DNA from: Pelotomaculum_B sp041645005
GTDB lineage: Bacteria; Bacillota; Desulfotomaculia; Desulfotomaculales; Pelotomaculaceae
Length of the DNA stretch: 6,028 bases
Assembly: GCA_041645005.1 (NCBI GenBank)
Contig: JBAZQW010000145.1
Coordinates: 1 to 6,028, forward strand
Reading direction: 5' to 3'
Positions 1 through 4,759 of the stretch are shown here, piece by piece; the stretch's first letter is position 1; the number at the start of each line of letters is the position of its first letter. Below the pieces are notes generated by a model. It made no database searches. It was not told the origin of the DNA and saw nothing but the letters and a program-made list of their open reading frames with translations. A program made the position numbers and the translations under genes.

Positions 1-19
1 AGAGTAAATGTTGTTAAAT

Positions 20-58
20 CCGATTATTAATATGTTTTTAAAAAATCTTGTTAATCGG
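20..58 (-). terminator. Inverted repeat downstream of the PHP gene, weak terminator candidate
   Basis: CCGATTA (20-26) and TAATCGG (52-58) are a perfect 7-bp inverted repeat around a 25-base AT-rich spacer containing TTTTTAAAAA. It begins 20 bases past the PHP stop. No U-run follows on the minus strand (ATTTAACAAC), so termination is doubtful. Nothing else is visible in the first 78 bases. Confidence 0.3.
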
Positions 59-89
59 TTTTAATCCTGTAAATCCTGTCAATTTGTTT
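44..89. repeat. Degenerate 9-10-base tandem repeats at the end of the PHP gene
   Basis: Five units beginning AATC or AATT start at 44, 53, 63, 72 and 81. The two clearest read AATCCTGTA and AATCCTGTC. The array crosses the PHP stop codon (79-81), so the last codons may have been set by repeat expansion. Similar AATCCTGT tracts occur, from memory, in intergenic DNA of many bacteria; their role is unclear. Confidence 0.45.
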
Positions 90-909
90 TGTATCTGTTT
101 TTCCTATTCTTCAGATCAACCACCACACTGTAAGGAACGGTCACCAAACCCAGTTGGCCGCCGGCTTTGTGCCCGGGTCCGTGGAAATCTGAGCCGCCTG
201 TCGCCACCAGGCCGTGCTTCCTGGCCAACTCCTGATAATACAACGTTTGCTCAGCGGAATGAGCCGGGTGTCTGGCTTCCAGGCCGGCCAGACCCGCGTT
301 TTTTAACTCCCCTACTAACTGCAGTGATTTGATCAGTCCGGGGTGAGCCAGAACTGGCACTCCACCGGCACAACTAATTAAACGCACAGCCTCCAGTGGA
401 TCCAGTTTACACCTGGGAACATAGGCCGGGCGGCCAGCGCCTATAAACCTGTCAAAGGCCACTGATACGCTAGGGACTACTCCCGCTTTAACTAATGCTT
501 CAGCCAGATGGGGTCTACCCACCGAGCCCGATCCCGATATTAACATTACCTTGTCCATATCTATGGGAAAATTAAATTCCTTTAGTTTGTTGATCATTTT
601 TTCCATGCGTTTGACCCTGTCTTCACGCAGTATTTTAAGTTTGGCGAGGAAATCCACATTATCCAATTCCACCAGCAGTCCCAGGATATGTATTTCTTCC
701 CCCTGACGCTGTGAACCCAGCTCTATCCCGGCAATGATTTCAATACCGTTTTCGAGCCCTGCGCATCGTGCGGGTTCAATGCCTTCCAGAGTATCATGAT
801 CGGTGATTGCCAGCGCCTCTAAACCCTTTGATTTCGCCATGCTGACAATTTCAGCAGGACTAAACACTCCGTCAGAAGCGGTAGTGTGCACATGTAAATC
901 AACTGACAT
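79..909 (-). CDS. PHP-domain metal-dependent phosphoesterase (YciV / RNase AM-like)
   Basis: A 276-residue PHP protein of the TrpH/YciV type. Characterised relatives hydrolyse nucleoside 3',5'-bisphosphates such as pAp, and E. coli YciV (RNase AM) is a 5'-3' exonuclease on short RNA ends. Metal-site motifs are complete: His6 and His8 in DLHVHTTASDG with Asp13, Asp37-His38 in AITDHDT, Glu63 in GIEL, His74 in EIHILG, His134 in GRPH, His189 in LAHPG, and Asp241 and His243 in GSDFHGPG. An inserted helical segment (about 84-125) separates the first half from GRPH, as is usual in this subfamily. No signal peptide. The ATG start has AAAGGTGAG six to seven bases upstream. It is separated from spoVS by 160 bases with a hairpin and has its own promoter-like site. 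Exact substrate cannot be told from sequence; a nucleotide or RNA substrate is likely. The last residues (NRKNRYKTN) are encoded within short tandem repeats. Confidence 0.9.
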   Translation of the reverse strand: MSVDLHVHTTASDGVFSPAEIVSMAKSKGLEALAITDHDTLEGIEPARCAGLENGIEIIAGIELGSQRQGEEIHILGLLVELDNVDFLAKLKILREDRVKRMEKMINKLKEFNFPIDMDKVMLISGSGSVGRPHLAEALVKAGVVPSVSVAFDRFIGAGRPAYVPRCKLDPLEAVRLISCAGGVPVLAHPGLIKSLQLVGELKNAGLAGLEARHPAHSAEQTLYYQELARKHGLVATGGSDFHGPGHKAGGQLGLVTVPYSVVVDLKNRKNRYKTN

Positions 910-929
910 AATTTACTCACCTTTCAAAA

Positions 930-958
930 AATTTCGACACTTCTTATATTAAACCTGC
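930..958 (-). promoter_or_regulatory. Weaker sigma-H-like site overlapping a Spo0A-box match upstream of the PHP gene
   Basis: The minus strand reads GCAGGTTTA (950-958), 11 bases, then GTCGAAATT (930-938). Spacing equals that of the two better sites, but each box has one core mismatch (AGGT for AGGA, GAAA for GAAT). TGTCGAA (933-939), the 7-base Spo0A box, overlaps the -10 element. The same heptamer occurs inside rny (3604-3610), so chance is possible. The PHP ATG lies about 20 bases downstream with ribosome site AAAGGTGAG (917-924), leaving a very short leader. Confidence 0.3.
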
Positions 959-1008
959 CTTATTTCTTTTAAAGAATTTCCTTTTAATATTCCCCTGTTT
1001 AAACAATG

Positions 1009-1036
1009 AAACCTGTTTATTAGTATAAACAGGTTT
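1009..1036 (-). terminator. Hairpin after spoVS, probable terminator
   Basis: AAACCTGTTTAT (1009-1020) and ATAAACAGGTTT (1025-1036) form a perfect 12-bp stem with a 4-base loop, 33 bases after the spoVS stop. The U-tract after the minus-strand stem is short (TTTCATTGTTT), so termination may be inefficient. A copy of the arm core, CCTGTTTA, recurs at 994-1001 inside the palindrome TGTTTAAACA (996-1005). An alternative fold is therefore possible, and a binding-site role cannot be excluded. Confidence 0.55.
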
Positions 1037-1069
1037 ACTTCTCATTTTATATAAATGAAATCTCTATCT

Positions 1070-1330
1070 TTACCGTGGCTCGACAATAATCTTTATTGCC
1101 GTCCTCTCTTCCCCGTCAATTATAATATCGGTAAAAGCCGGAATACAGATCAGGTCAACTCCGCTGGGCGCCACAAAACCTCTTGCAATAGCTACCGCTT
1201 TTACCGCTTGATTGATGGCACCCGCGCCAATAGCTTGCATTTCTGCGCAACCACGTTCCCGAAGTACACCTGCCAGGGCTCCAGCTACAGAATTTGGATT
1301 AGACTTTGCTGAAACTTTTAATACTTCCAC
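1070..1330 (-). CDS. spoVS: Stage V sporulation protein S
   Basis: SpoVS is a small Alba-fold protein needed at stage V of sporulation in B. subtilis, where mutants are blocked in coat and cortex assembly; homologues also occur in some non-sporulating bacteria. The 86 residues match the family length exactly. The sequence runs MEVLKVSAKSNPNSVAGALA at the N-terminus through IGAGAINQAVKAVAIARGF and the invariant-looking VAPSGVDLICIPAFTDI to a final IVEPR. From memory this is close to identical to the Bacillus protein over most positions. The GTG start is eight bases after AGGAGG (1339-1344), and no other start fits. Its own sigma-H-like promoter lies in the 137-base gap upstream and a perfect 12-bp hairpin follows. 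It is a good marker for a spore-forming host, though not proof. Confidence 0.97.
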   Translation of the reverse strand: MEVLKVSAKSNPNSVAGALAGVLRERGCAEMQAIGAGAINQAVKAVAIARGFVAPSGVDLICIPAFTDIIIDGEERTAIKIIVEPR

Positions 1331-1392
1331 AATAGAAACCTCCTCTATTACTCAGTATAGACCTTAACTCCTGAACTCCCTGTAGAAAAATA

Positions 1393-1421
1393 TATTTCGC
1401 TAATGGTTAAAAAATTCCTTT
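1393..1421 (-). promoter_or_regulatory. Sigma-H-type promoter upstream of spoVS
   Basis: The minus strand reads AAAGGAATT (1413-1421), 11 bases, then AGCGAAATA (1393-1401). Against RNAGGAWWW and RNNGAATWW the -35 box is perfect and the -10 box differs at one core base (GAAA for GAAT). B. subtilis spoVS is known to depend on sigma-H, so the match is where it should be. The start site would be near 1385, leaving a leader of about 55 bases before the spoVS GTG. Confidence 0.55.
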
Positions 1422-1432
1422 TAAATAATATC

Positions 1433-1451
1433 AAATATTATCATAATATTT
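1433..1451. repeat. AT-only dyad between ymdB and spoVS
   Basis: AAATATTA (1433-1440) and TAATATTT (1444-1451) form a perfect 8-bp inverted repeat with a 3-base loop. It lies 17 bases after the ymdB stop and 11 bases upstream of the spoVS promoter-like site. Made only of A-T pairs it would be a poor terminator. It could be an operator for a regulator of spoVS, or chance in an AT-rich gap. Confidence 0.35.
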
Positions 1452-1467
1452 AAATATTCATACAATT

Positions 1468-2247
1468 CTATTCGCAATTTATGATGCGCTCTATTGACAC
1501 AGCTTCACCAGTATCCTCATTAATTTCTATTACCGCCCCGTTAAATTGAAAAGGCCCCGTGGCAACCTCGAAGTGTTGTGGGATCTGGGTAATAAACTTA
1601 TCAATAATTATTTCCTTCTTTACCCCTATCACAGAATCCATTGGTCCGGTCATGCCTAAATCGGTTATATAAGCTGTCCCTCCAGGTAAGATGCGTTCAT
1701 CCGCGGTCTGCACGTGGGTGTGAGTGCCTACCACCGCGGATACCCGGCCATCCAGGTACCAGCCCATAGCTATTTTCTCGGAAGTAGCCTCCGCGTGAAA
1801 ATCAACAATTACCACCCGTGCCTTCTCTTTAACTCTTGACACAATCTCGTCAGCCTTGCGGAAGGGACAGTCAATCGCAGGCATGAAGACCCGTCCGGCC
1901 AAATTAATTACCCCGACTTTTACATTGCCCGGGGTATCATAAATACCGGTACCAGAACCAGGAACGCCTGGCGGATAGTTGGCTGGCCTCACGATCCTGG
2001 TTTCCCGGCTTATATATTCATAGGCCTCTCTTTTATTCCAGACATGGTTGCCCATGGTCAGCACGTCTACCCCTGATAAAAATAGCTCCTGGGCAACCTC
2101 TTTGGTAATCCCTTTGCCGCCGGCGGCGTTCTCACCGTTAGCTATCACCAGATCCAGCTTGAATTCTCTTCTCAAACCGCTTAAATTAACCTTTACCGCC
2201 CGGCGGCCGGAACGCCCGACTATATCTCCGATTACAAGCAGGCGCAA
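1468..2247 (-). CDS. ymdB: YmdB-type metallophosphodiesterase (2',3'-cyclic nucleotide phosphodiesterase family)
   Basis: A 259-residue member of the YmdB / TIGR00282 metallophosphoesterase family (264 residues in B. subtilis). B. subtilis YmdB hydrolyses 2',3'-cyclic nucleotides, is reported to affect RNase Y-dependent transcripts, and influences the switch between motility and biofilm formation. The dinuclear-metal ligands are all present: Asp8 in GDIVGR, Glu39 and Asn40 in NGEN, Asn67 in GNHVWN with His68 beside it, His151 in DFHAEATSEK, and His176 and His178 in GTHTHVQT. No signal peptide or membrane segment is visible, so it should be cytoplasmic. The TTG start is supported by a strong ribosome binding site. 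The gene is probably transcribed with the unknown gene upstream, and spoVS follows after 137 bases with its own promoter-like site. The protein looks complete and intact. Confidence 0.96.
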   Translation of the reverse strand: MRLLVIGDIVGRSGRRAVKVNLSGLRREFKLDLVIANGENAAGGKGITKEVAQELFLSGVDVLTMGNHVWNKREAYEYISRETRIVRPANYPPGVPGSGTGIYDTPGNVKVGVINLAGRVFMPAIDCPFRKADEIVSRVKEKARVVIVDFHAEATSEKIAMGWYLDGRVSAVVGTHTHVQTADERILPGGTAYITDLGMTGPMDSVIGVKKEIIIDKFITQIPQHFEVATGPFQFNGAVIEINEDTGEAVSIERIINCE

Positions 2248-2254
2248 GAGCTTA

Positions 2255-2260
2255 CCTCCT
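2255..2260 (-). promoter_or_regulatory. Ribosome binding site for the TTG start of ymdB
   Basis: AGGAGG on the minus strand, seven bases before TTG (2245-2247) and two bases after the stop of the preceding gene. It justifies the rare TTG start, which also gives the family's usual N-terminus MRLLVIGDIVGR. Confidence 0.85.
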
Positions 2261-2261
2261 G

Positions 2262-2783
2262 TTATTTGTTGAATACCAGCACCCTGCCTTCCTCGCGGAA
2301 GGCAAAAAGGGACTTGTTCTCAGTTGAACTTTTTATACTCTCAAGCATATGCTCTATCATTTCTTCCTGAGCGATCATTTCTTCCTCAATAAGACGTTCA
2401 TTTTCCTCTGTTACGAGGTTGTTGTTGAGGTGTTGGTGGAACAGCTCAACTATTAAGGTTATTTCCTCCTGAGCCAGTGATCCCACATCTCTTTGGACCT
2501 CAATCAAGGTCAGGTTATCACATACCTGGTGGCTGATCGCCACTAATCTTGTCTCATTCCCTTCCAGGAGACTATATACTTCAATGCTGTCCATGACTTT
2601 TTCTTTTAAACAGCCCAGCTCATTATCTCCCAATACCTGTGAGTATATAAAGGTGAACTTTAGTAGCTGTTGCTCCGGATCAAAGTTGATCGTGGCTACT
2701 TCAGGGTAACGTACCAGGATAGAAATCAACAGTCCGACACTATCTGTAAGATCATCCCTGTTGCCTTTATAATGAACCCCCAA
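2262..2783 (-). CDS. Uncharacterised 173-residue acidic protein between rny and ymdB
   Basis: I do not recognise this protein. With the TTG start chosen from the ribosome binding site it has 173 residues, no signal peptide and no membrane segment. Residues 1-100 look like a small alpha/beta domain: a helix at about 12-26 (LTDSVGLLISILVRY), strands around 29-34 and 39-47 (LLKFTFIYS), a helix near 55-73, and a strand at 79-85. Residues 102-153 are predicted helical and very acidic, with EENERLIEEEMIAQEEMIEH at 126-145, suggesting a coiled coil. The end (FAFREEGRVLVF) looks like a beta hairpin. No catalytic motif or metal-ligand cluster is evident. The sigma-H-like promoter lies just upstream. 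Its stop is 14 bases before the ymdB TTG, whose ribosome binding site fills that gap, so the two are probably co-transcribed and translationally linked. A role in RNA turnover or early sporulation is suggested only by position. Coding status is supported by length, a ribosome site at each junction and protein-like composition. Confidence 0.85.
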   Translation of the reverse strand: MGVHYKGNRDDLTDSVGLLISILVRYPEVATINFDPEQQLLKFTFIYSQVLGDNELGCLKEKVMDSIEVYSLLEGNETRLVAISHQVCDNLTLIEVQRDVGSLAQEEITLIVELFHQHLNNNLVTEENERLIEEEMIAQEEMIEHMLESIKSSTENKSLFAFREEGRVLVFNK

Positions 2784-2788
2784 TGCTG

Positions 2789-2799
2789 TCACCTTCCTT
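2789..2799 (-). promoter_or_regulatory. Ribosome binding site that decides a TTG start
   Basis: The minus strand reads AAGGAAGGTGA, then five bases, then TTG (2781-2783). The alternative GTG (2790-2792) lies within this purine-rich site, so the TTG three codons later is the better start. The same arrangement is seen at rny. Confidence 0.65.
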
Positions 2800-2821
2800 A
2801 CAAACCTGCCTGAATAAATAG

Positions 2822-2850
2822 TGATTCTGTTTTCAATAGATTATTCCTGC
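2822..2850 (-). promoter_or_regulatory. Sigma-H-type promoter upstream of the unknown gene and ymdB
   Basis: The minus strand reads GCAGGAATA (2842-2850), 11 bases, then ACAGAATCA (2822-2830). The B. subtilis sigma-H consensus, from memory, is RNAGGAWWW, 11-12 bases, RNNGAATWW; only one weak position differs. Transcription would start near 2810-2815 and give a leader of about 30 bases carrying the ribosome binding site of the gene at 2783. Sigma-H acts at the onset of sporulation, which suits a cluster ending in spoVS. Match and spacing are seen; use is inferred. Confidence 0.55.
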
Positions 2851-2900
2851 TTTTTTAAACCACGCCTGTCTAAAAAATTCTTCCATAATAAAAAGAAAAT

Positions 2901-2989
2901 GGACCCTGTACAAAAGGTCATTTCACAATCGGGTCGCTAATCTGGAGATGACGGGCAGCAAGACATATTGCAAATACTTCTGGATTGCA
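2901..2989. other. Non-coding stretch with dyads next to the repeat cluster, possibly part of the same element
   Basis: GTCATTTC (2917-2924) can pair with GAGATGAC (2945-2952), eight pairs with one wobble, and GACC (2902-2905) with GGTC (2916-2919). ATTGCA occurs twice (2968-2973 and 2984-2989). The stretch runs straight into the first GGGGACA unit. On the minus strand a 34-codon frame (2918-3022) crosses it, starting in the repeats; I do not accept it as a gene. It may be a decayed mobile-element end or part of a larger interspersed repeat. The rest of the gap (2851-2900 and 3107-3125) is AT-rich and shows nothing I can name. Confidence 0.3.
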
Positions 2990-3106
2990 GGGGACACACC
3001 GTTGAGATGGGAAAAGGGACACCTCCTAAAGCGGAAAGGGGACACACCTCCTTCAGAGGAATGTCCCCGATGGAATGTCCCCGATGTCCCCGATTAATGT
3101 CCCTTT
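2990..3106. repeat. GGGGACA / TGTCCCC palindromic repeat cluster, REP-like
   Basis: Three left-type units, GGGGACA at 2990-2996, GGGACA at 3016-3021 and GGGGACA at 3038-3044, face four right-type units, TGTCCCC at 3062-3068, 3076-3082 and 3085-3091 and TGTCCC at 3098-3103. The inner hairpin pairs 3038-3044 with 3062-3068 around a smaller CCTC/GAGG stem. An outer one pairs AAAGGGACA (3013-3021) with TGTCCCTTT (3098-3106). Three right-hand units are joined by CGA, as in tandem duplication. Such GGGGACA/TGTCCCC elements are, from memory, often scattered in bacterial genomes near IS200-like or REP-associated tyrosine transposases. No transposase is present here. It begins 19 bases after the rny stop and may double as its terminator. 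Confidence 0.7.
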
Positions 3107-3125
3107 ATTTTAAATCATGATATTT

Positions 3126-4664
3126 TTATTTTGCATATTCTACCACCCTGGTCTCACGAATAATCACTACCTTGATCTGACCGGGGTAGTCCAGTTCATT
3201 TTCGATTTTTTTGGTAATTTCCCGCACCAGGCGCACAGCAGCCAGGTCGTCAATTTTATCCGGTTTGACCATGATCCGGACTTCCCGTCCGGCCTGAATG
3301 GCGAATGATTTTTCAACACCCTCAAATGAGTTCGAGATATCTTCCAGTTTAGTAAGGCGTTTTATATATGACTCCAGCGTTTCCCGGCGGGCGCCAGGCC
3401 TGGCCGCAGAAACCGCATCAGCCGCCTGTACAAGGACAGCTATAATGGTCTTTGGCTCTTCATCTCCATGGTGGGCGGCAATTGCGTGTACCACGTCATG
3501 AGCCTCACGGTATTTTTTGGCCAGATCAACACCGATAGTTACGTGAGGGCCTTCCACCTCGTGGTCAACAGCCTTCCCAATATCATGCAGCAGCCCTGCT
3601 CTTTTCGACACCTGAATATCAGTGCCTAATTCCGCCGCCATTAATCCAGCCAGGTGAGATACTTCAATCGAGTGCTTCAAAACATTTTGTCCGTAACTGG
3701 TACGGAATTTAAGACGGCCCAGGAGAATAACCAACTCCGGGTGCAGCCCGTGCACTCCCGTCTCAAAGGTAGCCTGCTCACCTGCTTCCCTGATTTGATT
3801 GCTCACTTCTTTTTGAGCTTTTTCTACCATTTCTTCAATACGAGCAGGATGAATCCTACCGTCAACTATCAGCTTTTCCAGGGCAATCCTGGCCACTTCC
3901 CTGCGTATCGGATCAAAACCTGATAGGATTACAGCCTCGGGCGTATCGTCGATAATCAGATCTATCCCCGTTAGTGTCTCAAAAGCTCTTATGTTCCTGC
4001 CTTCACGACCGATTATACGGCCTTTCATTTCATCGCTGGGCAGTGGTATTACTGCTACAGTCGCCTCGGCAACATGATCGGCGGCGCATCGTTGAATAGC
4101 CATGGAAATTATCTCCCGGGCACGTTTTTCTCCTTCTTGTTTTGCTTTGTTTTCTATATCTTTAATCAACATTGCCGCTTCATGCTGGATCTCTTTCTCA
4201 ATATCAGCAAGAAGAATATGCTTGGCATCCTCGGAAGTAAGACCTGATATCCGTTCTAACTCCACCAATTGACGGTTGTAGACTTGGGTAAGCTGAACCT
4301 TGGTGGCATCTATATCGGCTTCCTTCCGGCTTAAGGTTTCTTCCTTTTTTTCAATTGAATCGACTTTGCGATCCAGAGTTTCTTCCTTTTGGACCAGGCG
4401 CCGTTCCAGCCTTTGCAGTTCGGATCTGCGCTCCCGGTTCTCTCTTTCCATATCGTTGCGAAGTTTTAAAATTTCTTCCTTTGCTTCCAGAACAGCTTCC
4501 CTTTTTTTAGCTTCCGCCTCTTTGTTAGCCTCTTCGGTTATTTTTTTGGCTTCCGCCTCTGCCGATGCTATTTTAGCTTCGGCCAGGTTTTTTCTAAGGA
4601 AGTATCCCAGAGCTAAAGCCGCCAAAACGGCTACAATAAGAATAATAATAGTGCTTAAATCCAT
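3126..4664 (-). CDS. rny: Ribonuclease Y, membrane-anchored mRNA endonuclease
   Basis: RNase Y makes the initiating endonucleolytic cuts in mRNA decay in Firmicutes and works at the cytoplasmic membrane with degradosome partners. The 512-residue protein has the full architecture and usual length (about 520 in B. subtilis). Residues 5-23 are one hydrophobic membrane anchor. Residues 27-135 are a charged coiled coil rich in Glu, Lys, Arg and Ala. A KH domain spans about 200-270, with the GxxG loop GREG at 219-222 in IIGREGRNIR. The HD domain spans about 325-425, with His331, the catalytic His360-Asp361 pair in LLHDIGKA, His398-His399 and Asp416. The C-terminal domain ends VVEYAK. The ATG at 4662-4664 is chosen because an ideal ribosome binding site precedes it. 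It stands alone: a terminator lies upstream and a repeat-filled gap downstream. In B. subtilis rny lies directly before ymdB, whereas here one gene intervenes. Confidence 0.98.
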   Translation of the reverse strand: MDLSTIIILIVAVLAALALGYFLRKNLAEAKIASAEAEAKKITEEANKEAEAKKREAVLEAKEEILKLRNDMERENRERRSELQRLERRLVQKEETLDRKVDSIEKKEETLSRKEADIDATKVQLTQVYNRQLVELERISGLTSEDAKHILLADIEKEIQHEAAMLIKDIENKAKQEGEKRAREIISMAIQRCAADHVAEATVAVIPLPSDEMKGRIIGREGRNIRAFETLTGIDLIIDDTPEAVILSGFDPIRREVARIALEKLIVDGRIHPARIEEMVEKAQKEVSNQIREAGEQATFETGVHGLHPELVILLGRLKFRTSYGQNVLKHSIEVSHLAGLMAAELGTDIQVSKRAGLLHDIGKAVDHEVEGPHVTIGVDLAKKYREAHDVVHAIAAHHGDEEPKTIIAVLVQAADAVSAARPGARRETLESYIKRLTKLEDISNSFEGVEKSFAIQAGREVRIMVKPDKIDDLAAVRLVREITKKIENELDYPGQIKVVIIRETRVVEYAK

Positions 4665-4669
4665 ACAAT

Positions 4670-4679
4670 TCACCTCCTT
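4670..4679 (-). promoter_or_regulatory. Ribosome binding site that fixes the rny start
   Basis: The minus strand reads AAGGAGGTGA, full complementarity to the 16S rRNA tail, with five bases (ATTGT) before ATG at 4662-4664. A GTG three codons upstream (4671-4673) lies inside this site and cannot be the start. Confidence 0.9.
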
Positions 4680-4710
4680 GTTCTTTAATATTTGAAAACT
4701 TTTTCATAAC

Positions 4711-4737
4711 AAAAAAAACACCGAGTAATACTCGGTA
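4711..4737 (-). terminator. Intrinsic terminator between recX and rny
   Basis: On the minus strand ACCGAGT, loop ATT and ACTCGGT form a 7-bp stem (4720-4736), lengthened by a U-G pair (4737 with 4719), followed at once by eight U residues (4711-4718). This is a textbook rho-independent terminator in the rny direction. Its U-run ends 46 bases before the rny ATG. That leaves no comfortable room for a separate promoter with a normal leader, so rny transcripts starting upstream must read through it. It either ends the recA-recX transcript or a small RNA, or acts as the switchable terminator of a leader. Confidence 0.85.
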
Positions 4738-4759
4738 GAAAACGAACTGATACCACTTA

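Noticed and set aside
48..332. Plus-strand frame opposite the end of the PHP gene
   Set aside because: It overlaps a confidently identified gene, has low-complexity composition and shows no recognisable motif.
2784..2792. Longer start of the unknown gene at GTG 2790-2792
   Set aside because: It falls within the purine-rich ribosome site; the TTG at 2781-2783 follows at normal spacing.
2918..3022. Small 34-residue gene on the minus strand
   Set aside because: Its start and first codons are made of the GGGGACA repeat units and it matches no family I know; kept only as a finding.
2990..3106. CRISPR array
   Set aside because: Units are 6-7 bases, in both orientations and irregularly spaced, with no repeat-spacer periodicity.
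3604..3610. TTCGACA, a perfect Spo0A-box heptamer
   Set aside because: It lies in conserved rny coding sequence; a 7-base match is expected about once by chance in a window this size.
4665..4673. Longer rny start at GTG 4671-4673
   Set aside because: This GTG lies inside the AAGGAGGTGA ribosome binding site; the ATG at 4662-4664 has ideal spacing.
4300..4695. 131-codon plus-strand frame opposite the start of rny
   Set aside because: It mirrors the Glu/Lys/Arg-rich coiled-coil codons of rny, giving a Ser/Arg/Phe-rich product with no ribosome site or homology pattern.
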